Assembly (NCBI GenBank): GCA_036925085.1
Contig: JAUPFP010000032.1
Coordinates: forward strand, 62,001-126,000
Direction of reading: 5' to 3'
From: Brachycybe producta
Taxonomy: Eukaryota > Arthropoda > Diplopoda > Playtdesmida > Andrognathidae
Length of the DNA stretch: 64,000 bases
The notes beneath the pieces are model-generated. The model ran no database searches, was not told where the DNA came from, and saw only the letters and a list, made by a program, of their open reading frames with translations. The translations under genes and the position numbers were made by a program. Below are positions 16,736 through 26,841 of the stretch, in pieces. Positions within the stretch are counted from its first letter, which is position 1, and each line of letters opens with the position of its first letter.

Positions 16736-19700
16736 ATGATTAAAGAATGATTAAAAAATGATTAAAGAATGATTAAAGAATGATTAAAGAATGAATAAAG
16801 AACGATTAAAGAATGATTAAAAATAATTAAAAAATGATTAAAGAATGTTAAAAAAATGATCAAAAAATGATTAAAAATGATTAAAAAATGATTAAAGAAT
16901 GATTAAAGAATGATTAAATAATGATTAAAAAATAATTAAAGAATGATTACAGAATGATTAAAGAATGATTAAAGAATGATTAAAGAATGATTAAAAAATG
17001 ATTAAAGAATAATTAAAGTACGATTAAAAAATGATTCAAAATTGATTCAAAAATGATTAAAAAATGATTGAAGAATGATTAAAGAATAATTAAAGAATGA
17101 TTAAAAAATAATTAAAGAATGATTACAGAATGATTAAAGAATGATTAAAGAATGATTAAAGAATGATTAAAAAATGATTAAAGAATAAGTAAAAAATAAT
17201 TAAAAAATGATTAAAAAATAAATAAAAAATGATTAAAGGTTGATTAAAGAATAATTAAAAAATGATTAAAGAATAATTAAAGTACGATTAAAAAATGATT
17301 CAAAATTGATTCAAAAATGATTAAAAAATGATTGAAGAATGATTAAAGAATAATTAAAGAATGATTAAAAAATAATTAAAGAATGTTTACAGAATGATTA
17401 AAGAATGATTAAAAAATGATTAAAGAATGATTAAAAAATGATTAAAGAATAAGTAAAAAATAATTAAAAAATGATTAAAAAATAAATAAAAAATGATTAA
17501 AGGTTGATTAAAGAATAATTAAAAAATGATTAAAGAATAATTAAAGTATGATTAAAAAATGATTCAAATATGATTCAAAAATGATTAAAAAATGATTGAA
17601 CAATGATTAAATAATAATTAAAGAATGATTAAAAAATAATTAAAGAATGATTAAAGAAAGATTAAAAAATGATTAAAAAATGATTAAAGAAAGATTAAAA
17701 AATGATTAAAAATGATTAAAGAAAGATTAAAGAATGATTAAAGAATGATTAAAGAATGATTAAAGAATGATTAAAGAATGATTAAAGAATGATTAAAGAA
17801 TGATTACAGAATGATTAAAGAATGATTAAAGAATGATTAAAGAATGATTAAAGAATAATTAAAAATTAATTAAAAAATGATTAAAAAATAAATAAAAAAT
17901 GATTAAAGGTTGATTAAAGAATGATTAAAGAATGATTAAAAAATGATTAAAGAATAAGTAAAAAATAATTAAAAAATGATTAAAAAATAAATAAAAAATG
18001 ATTAAAGGTTGATTAAAGAATAATTAAAAAATGATTAAAGAATAATTAAAGTACGATTAAAAAATGATTCAAATATGATTCAAAAATGATTAAAAAATGA
18101 TTGAACAATGATTAAATAATAATTAAAGAATGATTAAAAAATAATTAAAGAATGATTAAAGAAAGATTAAAAAATGATTAAAAAATGATTAAAGAAAGAT
18201 TAAAGAATGATTAAAAAAAGATTAAAGAATGATTAAAGAATGATTAAAGAATGATTAAAGAATGATTAAAGAATGATTAAAGAATAATTAAAAAATGATT
18301 AAAGAATGATTAAAGAATGATTAAAGAATAATTAAAAAATGATTAAAGAATGATTAAAGAATGATTAAAGATTGATTAAAGAATAATTAAAGAATGATTA
18401 AAGAATGATTACAGAATGATTAAAAATAATTAAAAAATGATAAAAGAATGATAAAAGAATGATAAAAGAATGATTAAAGAATAATTAAAAAATGATTAAA
18501 AAAAGATTAAAAAATGATTAAAGAATGATTAAAGAATAATTAAAAAATGATTATAGAATGATTAAAAAATGATTAAAAAATGATTAAAAAATGATTGAAG
18601 AATGATTAAAGAATAATTAAAAAATGATTCAAAAAATTATTCAAAAATGATTCAAAAATTATTAAAAAATGATTAAAGAATGATTAAAAAATGATTAAAG
18701 AATGATTAAAGAATGATTAAAGAATGAATAAAGAACGATTAAAGAATGATTAAAAATAATTAAAAAATGATTAAAGAATGTTAAAAAAATGATCAAAAAA
18801 TGATTAAAAAATGATTAAAAAATGATTAAAGAATGATTAAAGAATGATTAAAGAATGATTAAAGAATGATTAAAAAATGATTAAAGAATAAGTAAAAAAT
18901 AATTAAAAAATGATTAAAAAATAAATAAAAAATGATTAAAGGTTGATTAAAGAATGATTAAAAAATGATTAAAGAATAATTAAAGTACGATTAAAAAATG
19001 ATTCAAAATTGATTCAAAAATGATTAAAAAATGATTGAAGAATGATTAAAGAATAATTAAAGAATGATTAAAAAATAATTAAAGAATGATTACAGAATGA
19101 TTAAAGAATGATTAAAGAATGATTAAAGAATGATTAAAAAATGATTAAAGAATAAGTAAAAAATAATTAAAAAATGATTAAAAAATAAATAAAAAATGAT
19201 TAAAGGTTGATTAAAGAATAATTAAAAAATGATTAAAGAATAATTAAAGTACGATTAAAAAATGATTCAAATATGATTCAAAAATGATTAAAAAATGATT
19301 GAACAATGATTAAATAATAATTAAAGAATGATTAAAAAATAATTAAAGAATGATTAAAAAATGATTAAAAAATAATTAAAGAATGATTAAAGAAAGATTA
19401 AAAAATGATTAAAAATGAATCATTAAAGAATGATTAAAAAAAGATTAAAGAATGATTAAAGAATGATTAAAGAATGATTAAAGAATGATTAAAGAATGAT
19501 TAAAGAATAATTAAAAAATGATTAAAGAATGATTAAAGAATGATTAAAGAATAATTAAAAAATGATTAAAGAATGATTAAAGAATGATTAAAGATTGATT
19601 AAAGAATAATTAAAGAATGATTAAAGAATGATTAAAGAATGATTAAAAATAATTAAAAAATGATAAAAGAATGATAAAAGAATGATAAAAGAATGATTAA

Positions 19701-21185
19701 AGAATAATTAAAAAATGATTAAAGAATAATTAAAGAATGATTAAAGAATGATTAAAGAATGATTAAAAATAATTAAAAAATGATAAAAGAATGATAAAAG
19801 AATGATAAAAGAATGATTAAAGAATAATTAAAAAATGATTAAAAAAAGATTAAAAAATGATTAAAGAATGATTAAAGAATAATTAAAAAATGATTATAGA
19901 ATGATTAAAAAATGATTAAAAAATGATTGAAGAATGATTAAAGAATAATTAAAAAATGATTCAAAAAATTATTCAAAAATGATTCAAAAATTATTAAAAA
20001 ATGATTAAAGAATGATTAAAAAATGATTAAAGAATGTTAAAAAAATGATCAAAAAATGATTAAAAAATGATTAAAAAATGATTAAAGAATGATTAAAGAA
20101 TGATTAAAGAATGATTAAAGAATGATTAAAAAATAATTAAAGAATGATTACAGAATGATTAAAGAATGATTAAAGAATGATTAAAGAATGATTAAAAAAT
20201 GATTAAAGAATAAGTAAAAAATAATTAAAAAATGATTAAAAAATAAATAAAAAATGATTAAAGGTTGATTAAAGAATAATTAAAAAATGATTAAAGAATA
20301 ATTAAAGTACGATTAAAAAATGATTCAAATATGATTCAAAAATGATTAAAAAATGATTGAACAATGATTAAATAATAATTAAAGAATGATTAAAAAATAA
20401 TTAAAGAATGATTAAAAAATGATTAAAAAATAATTAAAGAATGATTAAAGAAAGATTAAAAAATGATTAAAAATGATTAAAGAAAGATTAAAGAATGATT
20501 AAAGAATGATTAAAGAATGATTAAAGAATGATTAAAGAATGATTAAAGAATGATTAAAGAATGATTACAGAATGATTAAAGAATGATTAAAGAATGATTA
20601 AAGAATGATTAAAGAATAATTAAAAATTAATTAAAAAATGATTAAAAAATAAATAAAAAATGATTAAAGGTTGATTAAAGAATGATTAAAGAATGATTAA
20701 AGAATGATTAAAGAATGATTAAAAAATGATTAAAGAATGATTAAAGAATGATTAAAGAATGATTAAAGAATGATTAAAGAATGATTACAGAATGATTAAA
20801 GAATGATTAAAGAATGATTAAAGAATAATTAAAAAATGATTAAAGAATGATTAAAGAATGATTAAAAAATGATTAAAAAATGATTAAAAAAAAATTAAAA
20901 AATGATTAAAGAATGATTAAAGAATGATTCAAGATTGATTAAAAAATGATTAAAGAATGTTAAAAAAATGATTAAAAATTGATTAAATAAAGATTAAAAA
21001 ATGATTCAAAATTAATTCAAAAATGATTAAAACATGATTAAAAAATGATTAAAGAATGATTAAAGAATGATTAAAGAATGATTAAAGAATTATTAAAGAA
21101 TGATTAAAGAATGATTACAGAATGAGTAAAGAATGATTAAAGAATGATTAAAGAATGATTAAAGAATAATTAAAAAATGATTAAA

Positions 21186-21189
21186 GAAT
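21186..21189 (+). repeat. Left target-site duplication GAAT
   Basis: GAAT lies immediately before the TG of the 5' LTR, and GAAT follows the CA of the 3' LTR at 28362-28365. Removing the element and one copy restores the normal satellite phase. A 5-bp AGAAT reading is also possible because the LTR ends in A. Confidence 0.75.
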
Positions 21190-21592
21190 TGAAACGATAC
21201 GTCCAGGAGCGATCCTGGCTCGTTTAGTTATTTTTGGATCGTTTGTTTATTTTTAGAGTGGCCTGGAACTTTGTCAACCCTCTGTACTCACGTACAGAGG
21301 ATTGACCCAGTTCCATCAGCTGATGACGATGCCAATATCCTGTCTTGGGTCTTGGGTCCCTTTTTCCTCCCAGTCCCACCCCTTAATACAAAGAGATCGA
21401 CTTGATAAGCCTCAGCACCGGGTCTATGGGGTGAAAACTTTCTTTTGTAATTTTGTTTTGATTACGATGAATCACTTGTCTATATTTTAGTGACCACTGG
21501 TCAATCATGTTGATTGGCCAGTTTGGTTTTCAAGTTTGATTTTGCCCAATCAGAGAATACTGAGAAAGTGTTCTCAGTATCCTCTTTTTGGG

Positions 21593-21599
21593 TATAAAA
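21593..21599 (+). promoter_or_regulatory. LTR TATA box
   Basis: GGTATAAAAGG is a strong TATA box inside U3, with a CCAAT motif about 45 bp upstream and an inverted repeat at 21557-21580 between them. Transcription would start near 21625. The same box sits at 27877 in the 3' LTR. Confidence 0.75.
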
Positions 21600-21691
21600 G
21601 GCCGTGTATTTTTGTGTAAATTAAGCAGTCTTGAAAGCATTCTTTGGACACAGACATTATGCCCAAATTTGCCTAGAGATGATGAGATGTA

Positions 21692-21697
21692 AATAAA
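21692..21697 (+). terminator. LTR polyadenylation signal AATAAA
   Basis: AATAAA about 95 bp after the TATA box, with T-rich sequence downstream, gives the usual short R region. The working copy would be the 3' LTR equivalent at about 27976. Confidence 0.6.
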
Positions 21698-22077
21698 CTG
21701 GAAATTATAGTTAAAAAGTTGTTGAAGTTATTTTTATCTTTTAAAAACAAAACGAAGGACTTCAACATTTTGTCATCTAGCACTGTCAACCCAGGTGTAA
21801 ACCTGGCTCTCCAGTACTAGATGAGACTTCTGAAGACAGCACGATCAACCAGCTTTTTACGGGCGAAAGCCCGGGGAGTAGCAGACAACAAAAGATCCTT
21901 AAAACTGTAAAGGTTCTTGAAAGAGGAACTTGTGAGGAAACGTATGGGACTAATTTGTTCCCTTCCTCCCGAACCATAATAGAATTAGTGGCCTAGCCAC
22001 CCACTTTCCGATCGCCCGAAAGAGCGCTACGATACTTTTTGATAATTCTATTAGGCCCCTGAATGTGGTTCGTTACA

Positions 22078-22101
22078 AATTTGGTGGAGGAGCTGGGCGG
22101 T
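22078..22101 (+). other. Candidate primer-binding site
   Basis: Four bases after the LTR, TGGTGGAGGAGCTGGGC begins with the TGG expected to pair with a tRNA CCA end. I could not name the tRNA. The LTR fragment at 52670-53618 has TGGTGGAGG at the same place (53465), then diverges, which supports a real functional site. Confidence 0.5.
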
Positions 22102-22179
22102 TGAATACCTTGTTACTCCATAAGCTACAAAGATCGTGTTGAAAAGCACCGCGGCATAGAGAAAACATCGACGTCAGAA

Positions 22180-23601
22180 ATGACCAGTCTACAGAAACTA
22201 CTCAAGGACTTGAGGGATCTCGAGAGACTGAGGGAGGAAAGACGTCGAAAGAAGAAGACTGCCGCGTTGAAGAAGATCGTGAAGAGGCAACGTACTCAAC
22301 TGGAGGAGGCCAAGGACGAAGCTAATGTACTTCCACCGACTCCTGTTGCTGTCAAGCCTGAGGTACAGTCCAACGATGGAAGCAAGACGCCAGAACACGC
22401 CGCCATTGCCGACATCATTGGGAAACTGTCTAAAGAGAAACAGGATGAGTTGGTTCGTCAGATTATGGGCGATGAACGGAGCAGAGCGGGCTCAATCAAC
22501 ACTGAATTGGAATCGATTGAACCCTTGCGAAAGCTCGGTCCGGATGAAACTACCAAATGGACACCGGACCTGGGACCTACGCCATACTCTGAGAGAAATT
22601 CGTTACATCCTCTGCAGGGATTTTCGAAGTACGACGGTGATGACAACATCCTCCTCTACATAGAAGAATTTGAAGACATCGCTACGGCGCACGACTGGAA
22701 CTCCCTGCAGAGATGCAGGCACTTTGCAGGGCTCTTGAGGAAGCGTGCAATCAAATGGCTCGCACACTTCCGCTCTGCTTATGAGGGACAAGAAATTACG
22801 TGGACGGCCATGAAGGAGGGAATCATTGCTGAATTCCTCCTGCCTGACCAGAAGGTCCGCATGAGTCGAGAATTGGTGGAAAGGCGTCAGCAAGACCATG
22901 AAACTTTCAGAGTCTATGCTGAAAAATACGCCGAGATGTATCGAAGAATTCATCCACACGACGATGAATCGTTGCTGATAGCTACGCTCCGAAAGAGTCT
23001 GCTACCAGCACTAAGAAAACATTTGTATGGAGCACCAAAAGATCATTACCATGAGTTTGTGCGCTTCAGTACTCAAACTGAAGGGGAACTGGTGGATGAG
23101 AGAGAGTTGGTTTACAAAACATCGGCTGGGACTACAACCAAAGCGGGCGTAAGCCAGCCGAATCAAGGAAGTCAACCAAAACAGCAGAGTCAACCTAGAA
23201 CTTCAAGCGGACAAGACAAGATGTCGAACCCGCCTGAAAAGGCTGACCAGGAATCGAAACAGACAAATGAGCATCAAAACAAGCAGAGGGCTCCTTGGCG
23301 AAATCAATACCAAGGGCCGCTCACCTGTTACCGATGTGGGGAGGCGGGCCACATTGCACGTGCTTGCCCGAATCCCGGAAAACCAAGGACTGAACAAAGG
23401 AACGTTCCAACGGCAACATCGACCACTGTAAGCAGGATCGACGAACCGTTGGCAACGACGGCAACGAAGTTCTCAAATACTGTTGAGGTTTTTGAAACTC
23501 ACGTCCTGCCGAATGGTATGAGAATGGTGCCTGTCGATATCAATGGAGTGACACACTATTTTCATGAGGAAAATCTAACAGAAGAGGCTTTAAACTGCTA
23601 A
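22180..23601 (+). CDS. gag: Gag polyprotein of the LTR retrotransposon
   Basis: A 473-residue structural protein expected to form the virus-like particle and bind the element's RNA. The start ATG has A at -3. Residues ~1-50 are highly charged and likely coiled-coil (many L, R, K, E). Residues ~150-310 fit a retrotransposon Gag capsid-like region (helical, with FEDIA, AIKWLAHF, FLLPDQK and an acidic/helical tail). Residues ~325-375 are a Q/S/K-rich linker. A single CCHC zinc knuckle, CYRCGEAGHIARAC, lies at ~383-396. The frame is fully open. It ends in TAA six nucleotides after a TTTAAAC slippery heptamer in the correct phase, so a fraction of ribosomes should continue into the downstream ORF. 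Function is inferred from the domain pattern. Confidence 0.9.
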   Translation: MTSLQKLLKDLRDLERLREERRRKKKTAALKKIVKRQRTQLEEAKDEANVLPPTPVAVKPEVQSNDGSKTPEHAAIADIIGKLSKEKQDELVRQIMGDERSRAGSINTELESIEPLRKLGPDETTKWTPDLGPTPYSERNSLHPLQGFSKYDGDDNILLYIEEFEDIATAHDWNSLQRCRHFAGLLRKRAIKWLAHFRSAYEGQEITWTAMKEGIIAEFLLPDQKVRMSRELVERRQQDHETFRVYAEKYAEMYRRIHPHDDESLLIATLRKSLLPALRKHLYGAPKDHYHEFVRFSTQTEGELVDERELVYKTSAGTTTKAGVSQPNQGSQPKQQSQPRTSSGQDKMSNPPEKADQESKQTNEHQNKQRAPWRNQYQGPLTCYRCGEAGHIARACPNPGKPRTEQRNVPTATSTTVSRIDEPLATTATKFSNTVEVFETHVLPNGMRMVPVDINGVTHYFHEENLTEEALNC

Positions 23602-23633
23602 GGGCGCCACTCAGCCCCAAAGTAGTGACGCCC
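23589..23633 (+). promoter_or_regulatory. -1 programmed ribosomal frameshift signal
   Basis: TTTAAAC at 23589-23595 is read by Gag as T TTA AAC, the canonical X XXY YYZ phase. The Gag stop TAA is at 23599-23601. After a 6-nt spacer a stem forms: GGGCG (23602-23606) with CGCCC (23629-23633), then after one C-A mismatch CACT (23608-23611) with AGTG (24 to 27 of the same line, 23624-23627), closing a 12-nt loop. The -1 frame is open through the signal and joins the long second ORF. No in-frame ATG is needed for that ORF. A pseudoknot partner was not resolved. Confidence 0.8.
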
Positions 23634-26600
23634 GAAGTAGTTGTGAATAAGGAAGAAGAAAACGATGTCATTTTGGAGAGACTTCAAGAGGTTCAGGCTG
23701 CTGATCAACAAGAGGAAATTTCTGAGCAACCAAGGGTTATGTGCATCAAGGTCCGACAGGGAGGAAACAAGGCGGAGTCCAAAGGTCTGTGTCAATGGAA
23801 ACGACAGCTAGAGACGTCCGAAAAATCCACAGCCCTGTGCCAAGATGATCGACATACGGCGGAAGCAACGATACAAAGGAGTTGGGGCACAGCAGAACAA
23901 GAAGAATCAACAAGGCTGACATCTGGGAGAGTTGCAGTTGGAATCCGAAGTCAAACCATCCAAGGGGAAGGTCAACTAAAGAAACCACTGCAAAGTGGGA
24001 AAGCCAAGATGGATTTCGAGGTTAAACCCATGGTGAAGAAAATGCAGGTTGAAGCGAAATTTGGAGTAACTTCACCTGAAAAGGGTAACTTTGTGAGTGA
24101 AGGGTTTCAGACTATTTCTGGGAAAGGTCAGCAAACAGTGCCACTGCAAAATGAGTTTACTATGACATCCAAAACGGATATCGTACCAAAACTCGGTGAT
24201 GATCAGGTGATGGCGAAATTTGGAGTACCCATCCCTGTGGAAAATGATCAGGTGATGGCGAAATTTGGAGTACCCATCCCTGTGGAAAAAGATCAGGTGA
24301 TGGCGAAATTTGGAGTACCCATCCCTGTGGAACATGATCAGGTGATGGCGAAATTTGGAGTACCCATCCCTGTGGAGCAGGTGGCGGTGAAATCTGGAGT
24401 AACCACCCCTGTGAAAATTGGAAATGAGATGACGGTGAAATTTGGAGTAACCGCCATTGAGAAAAAAGAGTTTCAAGAAGAAACTGTGGATCTTCGAAGG
24501 AGAGGACTAATCTCAGTCAGGATTGACCGAAATAATCCTCATGAAGATAAGAGTAAAGAAGGCCTAGCTGAAATCACTGTCGACAAACAATCCAGTGAAA
24601 TTTCGGAAGAAACTTCAGTGAAAAAGGAAAGAGAGGAAACACATGGGATGGCCAAAAATGTCTCTAAGAAAGAGACATCTACAGCTTCCCGTGTGCAGAC
24701 ACGTGTAGGACCTGGAATAGATGATAGAAAGCATCATTCAGGAGTGAGGAAAAAGAAATCCAGCGCTAAAACCATCTTAAAAGATGAATTAACGTCTGAA
24801 TTGGATGTAGAAACGGCAAAAATTCAAATTTGCCGCTATACGGAGTGCCGCCTAGTGAGGAAAAAAGAGGAGAGAGAATTTTCTAAGAAGAAAAGCTCCT
24901 CCCACTTCCGGCCGGAAATTGAAAGTGAGAACCCCACAGGATCACGTGAGAAGACGACCGCCATTTTTGATGCCACTTCGAATCTTCATTCTGCAAAGAA
25001 TAGTCGCGGTTTGAATTTTGTCAAAGAAAAAAAAGTGTCAGCGTTTAATTTGGATAAATTTGAAAAGAGGATGGCTGAATCTAATGGCAGTGGAAAATCT
25101 GGAAGTGAGGAGATGTTTGAAGTGGAGCAGTTTTTGGAAGCCGGTGAAATGACACCGGAGTGGTTGAGGCTGCTTTTTGGAGAAGAGGATGACGACAACG
25201 CCATCGCTGCAGGGGTTTCCTCCGGCAGCAATGCCGCGCCGTCGATGCCTTCTACGGAAAAAGCCTCAGGATCTGCTCAAACGAAAAAACGGAAACAACC
25301 CGAGGGTGAGCCAACTAATTTCGTTCCTCTTGTTCATTCTCCTCCGGAGCGACGCCGAAATGTCAATCCGGAGCCAGATACTGTATATGATGGGCCAGCA
25401 AGGGATCCTAAGTTGCAGTTCCCAAGACCCCCTGAGGAGATGGATACTCCTCCAGGTAGCCTCTTGGATGGATGTTTGCCTGCAGAAATGGGAGGATCCA
25501 GAAGAAGCGGCCGAACGAAAGGAGAGAAAAATGCAGATAAACTGGCCATGAAAGAATGGATCGATGGCCAGAATCGGGAATTGGCAGCTCGAGGACGATC
25601 TCCGATAAGAGTTCCGGAGGTGGGAGAGGCTTTGCCGAAAAAGAAATCGTCAAGGGAGGTCTCTCCGTCCAACAGCTGGGTCACCGTGGACCAGCCAATC
25701 GTCCGTGGGTATGTTCACCGGCCTAATAAACCTCTTAACTTACCCACAGCAATGGAGAAGGTCTCCATTTCATCAAAAGTCGTGGCGCCTACGAGAGACA
25801 CTCGCCCGCCTGCGGCGAGCAATCCCGCTAGGGCCCAGCGAGATAAATTCGTCAGTGAGAGGCCTACGGATCCCAGACGCCAGCCAGATGTCGTCAGGAG
25901 CCGACCTCATGAGGAAACAAGAAGGGAAACAAGATACGAACAGCCAAGGATCGAGACATCCAGAAGCCATTCAGGTCGTCATCCTCACATCCCGGGACAA
26001 CCCCGGAAAGGACAAGGTGCCACAGAGAGGAGGAGGCAGCGACGAGATGCGATCTTCGAGGGAGAACGTGGTCATCCCAGCAAAGCAACGTCTGGACCAG
26101 CCACGGGAGCGATCCCGAAGGTCTCACCACCGCCACCCCCGCAACAATGGCCGAAAGGAACACTGGACATGTCCGATGGGAAGTTGTCCAACCGGCAACA
26201 GTTTCGGCTGTTGCGTAACGGTTTGGTATCTTTTAGTCGTCGTTGGGGCAGAAATTCATTCCGATATTTAGGTTTCTTCCATAGCAACGATGGGATCAAG
26301 GAAGACAGAATCCGTCCGCGATTGGACAGGCCATGGACAGCGGTGATCATCCAGGTGTTGGATCACTGGCCCGTCGTTGTACTTCACAACAACGCCGAAC
26401 CAGGGACCCTTCAGCTAGTATATCCACAACCATGGGATAAATCAACGTGCGGCATTCTGGAGGTGGTTATCTCGTCGATGGTGGCCACCTTGATTCCGAG
26501 CAGCAGAGGACATAGGAACGTCGTCCACAACCGATTGACCGAGCAGGATGGAAACGCTCACCTGGCTACACAGCAGCTTGACTTTATGGAGTCCATCGTT

Positions 26601-26723
26601 TTGGGAGCAATCCCACGGTCTCAAGTCGTCCCGCTGCGTATGCTGGAAGACCTGAACATCTTGACAACGGAGGCAGAACCAGGAGCCAGGGACCAACAGG
26701 GCCATCTGGAACCGGATCATTAG
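23595..26723 (+). CDS. ORF X, unknown protein in the pol position
   Basis: About 1042 codons in the -1 frame after the slippery site, giving a predicted Gag-X fusion of ~1514 residues. The annotated open frame could also start at a GTG (23625), but frameshifting is the better explanation. I do not recognise the protein. Counting from 23625: residues ~1-130 are E/Q-rich; ~145-285 hold seven imperfect repeats built on KFGV, four of them near-identical 15-mers; ~290-480 are K/E/S-rich; an ATG in good context at 25071 (residue ~483) opens an acidic segment with EEDDDN; ~560-840 are P/R/S-rich and probably disordered; ~845-1032 are more compact, with hydrophobic runs such as AVIIQVLDHWPVVVL. No RT, RNase H, integrase or protease motifs are seen. 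It could be a chaperone, assembly or accessory protein, or a captured gene. The protein is basic overall, so nucleic-acid binding is possible. Confidence 0.75.
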   Translation: MLRAPLSPKVVTPEVVVNKEEENDVILERLQEVQAADQQEEISEQPRVMCIKVRQGGNKAESKGLCQWKRQLETSEKSTALCQDDRHTAEATIQRSWGTAEQEESTRLTSGRVAVGIRSQTIQGEGQLKKPLQSGKAKMDFEVKPMVKKMQVEAKFGVTSPEKGNFVSEGFQTISGKGQQTVPLQNEFTMTSKTDIVPKLGDDQVMAKFGVPIPVENDQVMAKFGVPIPVEKDQVMAKFGVPIPVEHDQVMAKFGVPIPVEQVAVKSGVTTPVKIGNEMTVKFGVTAIEKKEFQEETVDLRRRGLISVRIDRNNPHEDKSKEGLAEITVDKQSSEISEETSVKKEREETHGMAKNVSKKETSTASRVQTRVGPGIDDRKHHSGVRKKKSSAKTILKDELTSELDVETAKIQICRYTECRLVRKKEEREFSKKKSSSHFRPEIESENPTGSREKTTAIFDATSNLHSAKNSRGLNFVKEKKVSAFNLDKFEKRMAESNGSGKSGSEEMFEVEQFLEAGEMTPEWLRLLFGEEDDDNAIAAGVSSGSNAAPSMPSTEKASGSAQTKKRKQPEGEPTNFVPLVHSPPERRRNVNPEPDTVYDGPARDPKLQFPRPPEEMDTPPGSLLDGCLPAEMGGSRRSGRTKGEKNADKLAMKEWIDGQNRELAARGRSPIRVPEVGEALPKKKSSREVSPSNSWVTVDQPIVRGYVHRPNKPLNLPTAMEKVSISSKVVAPTRDTRPPAASNPARAQRDKFVSERPTDPRRQPDVVRSRPHEETRRETRYEQPRIETSRSHSGRHPHIPGQPRKGQGATERRRQRRDAIFEGERGHPSKATSGPATGAIPKVSPPPPPQQWPKGTLDMSDGKLSNRQQFRLLRNGLVSFSRRWGRNSFRYLGFFHSNDGIKEDRIRPRLDRPWTAVIIQVLDHWPVVVLHNNAEPGTLQLVYPQPWDKSTCGILEVVISSMVATLIPSSRGHRNVVHNRLTEQDGNAHLATQQLDFMESIVLGAIPRSQVVPLRMLEDLNILTTEAEPGARDQQGHLEPDH
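24201..24380 (+). repeat. 45-bp coding minisatellite in ORF X
   Basis: Four tandem 45-bp copies encode a 15-residue repeat beginning DQVMAKFGVPIPVE. Related but diverged KFGV units lie before (~24056) and after (~24381 and ~24428). The unit is a multiple of three, so copy-number change keeps the frame. The four central copies are almost identical, pointing to recent slippage. Confidence 0.95.
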
Positions 26724-26841
26724 AAACGACCAGGAACGACAACGGATTGACGTGGACCAGTTCCGACCCACGCCGAAGAAACCGGAGGAACGGGATGCAG
26801 CGAGGAAGCGTATCATTTCATTTATTGATAAATATTTTTAA
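26665..26841 (+). other. Possible shifted C-terminal extension of ORF X
   Basis: In the Gag frame, an open stretch of about 58 codons overlaps the end of ORF X and runs to TAA at 26839-26841. Its composition (many R, Q, D, E, then IISFIDKYF before the stop) looks more protein-like than the last residues of ORF X itself. Either ORF X suffered a one-base indel near 26680 and originally ended here, or this is chance. An autonomous or sibling copy would decide. Confidence 0.35.

Larger units (their letters stand above)
1..21189. repeat. A+T-rich 11-bp satellite array, left part
   Basis: The stretch is an unbroken tandem array of an 11-bp unit, AATGATTAAAG, with common variants AATGATTAAAA, AATAATTAAAG, AATGATTCAAA and AATGATTGAAG. 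The top strand is strongly A-rich, with G confined mostly to one or two positions per unit and C nearly absent. Rare marker variants (AAGTACGATT, GATTGAACAATG, AAAATATTTAAAG, AAAGGTTGATT) recur in fixed order and show higher-order structure. There is no open reading frame of note because TAA occurs in all phases. The array resumes after the retrotransposon at 28362. Confidence 0.97.
21190..22077 (+). repeat. 5' LTR (888 bp)
   Basis: Begins TGAAACGATACG and ends GGTTCGTTACA; the same sequence recurs at 27474-28361. U3 runs to the TATA region, R is expected from about 21625 to just past the AATAAA at 21692, and U5 follows. Several short perfect palindromes are present: CCTCTGTAC/GTACAGAGG (21279-21300), ATACTGAGAA/TTCTCAGTAT (21557-21580, just upstream of TATA) and CCAGGT/ACCTGG near 21790. 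The short reading frames inside (for example 21302-21490) are not considered genes. Confidence 0.95.

Noticed and set aside
21302-21977. Short ORFs on both strands within the LTR, repeated at 27586-28261
   Set aside because: They lie in LTR control sequence and are duplicated only because the LTR is; no protein motif.
24072-24476. 134-codon minus-strand ORF with regular HRDGYSKF repeats
   Set aside because: It is the complement of the KFGV coding repeat in ORF X, so its repeats and openness are inherited.
25705-26271. 188-codon plus-strand ORF overlapping ORF X in the Gag frame
   Set aside because: Composition is arginine/serine noise without motif, and ORF X is open across it.
22198-26816. 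Other minus-strand ORFs opposite gag and ORF X
   Set aside because: Shadows of long plus-strand coding sequence; no motif or promoter.
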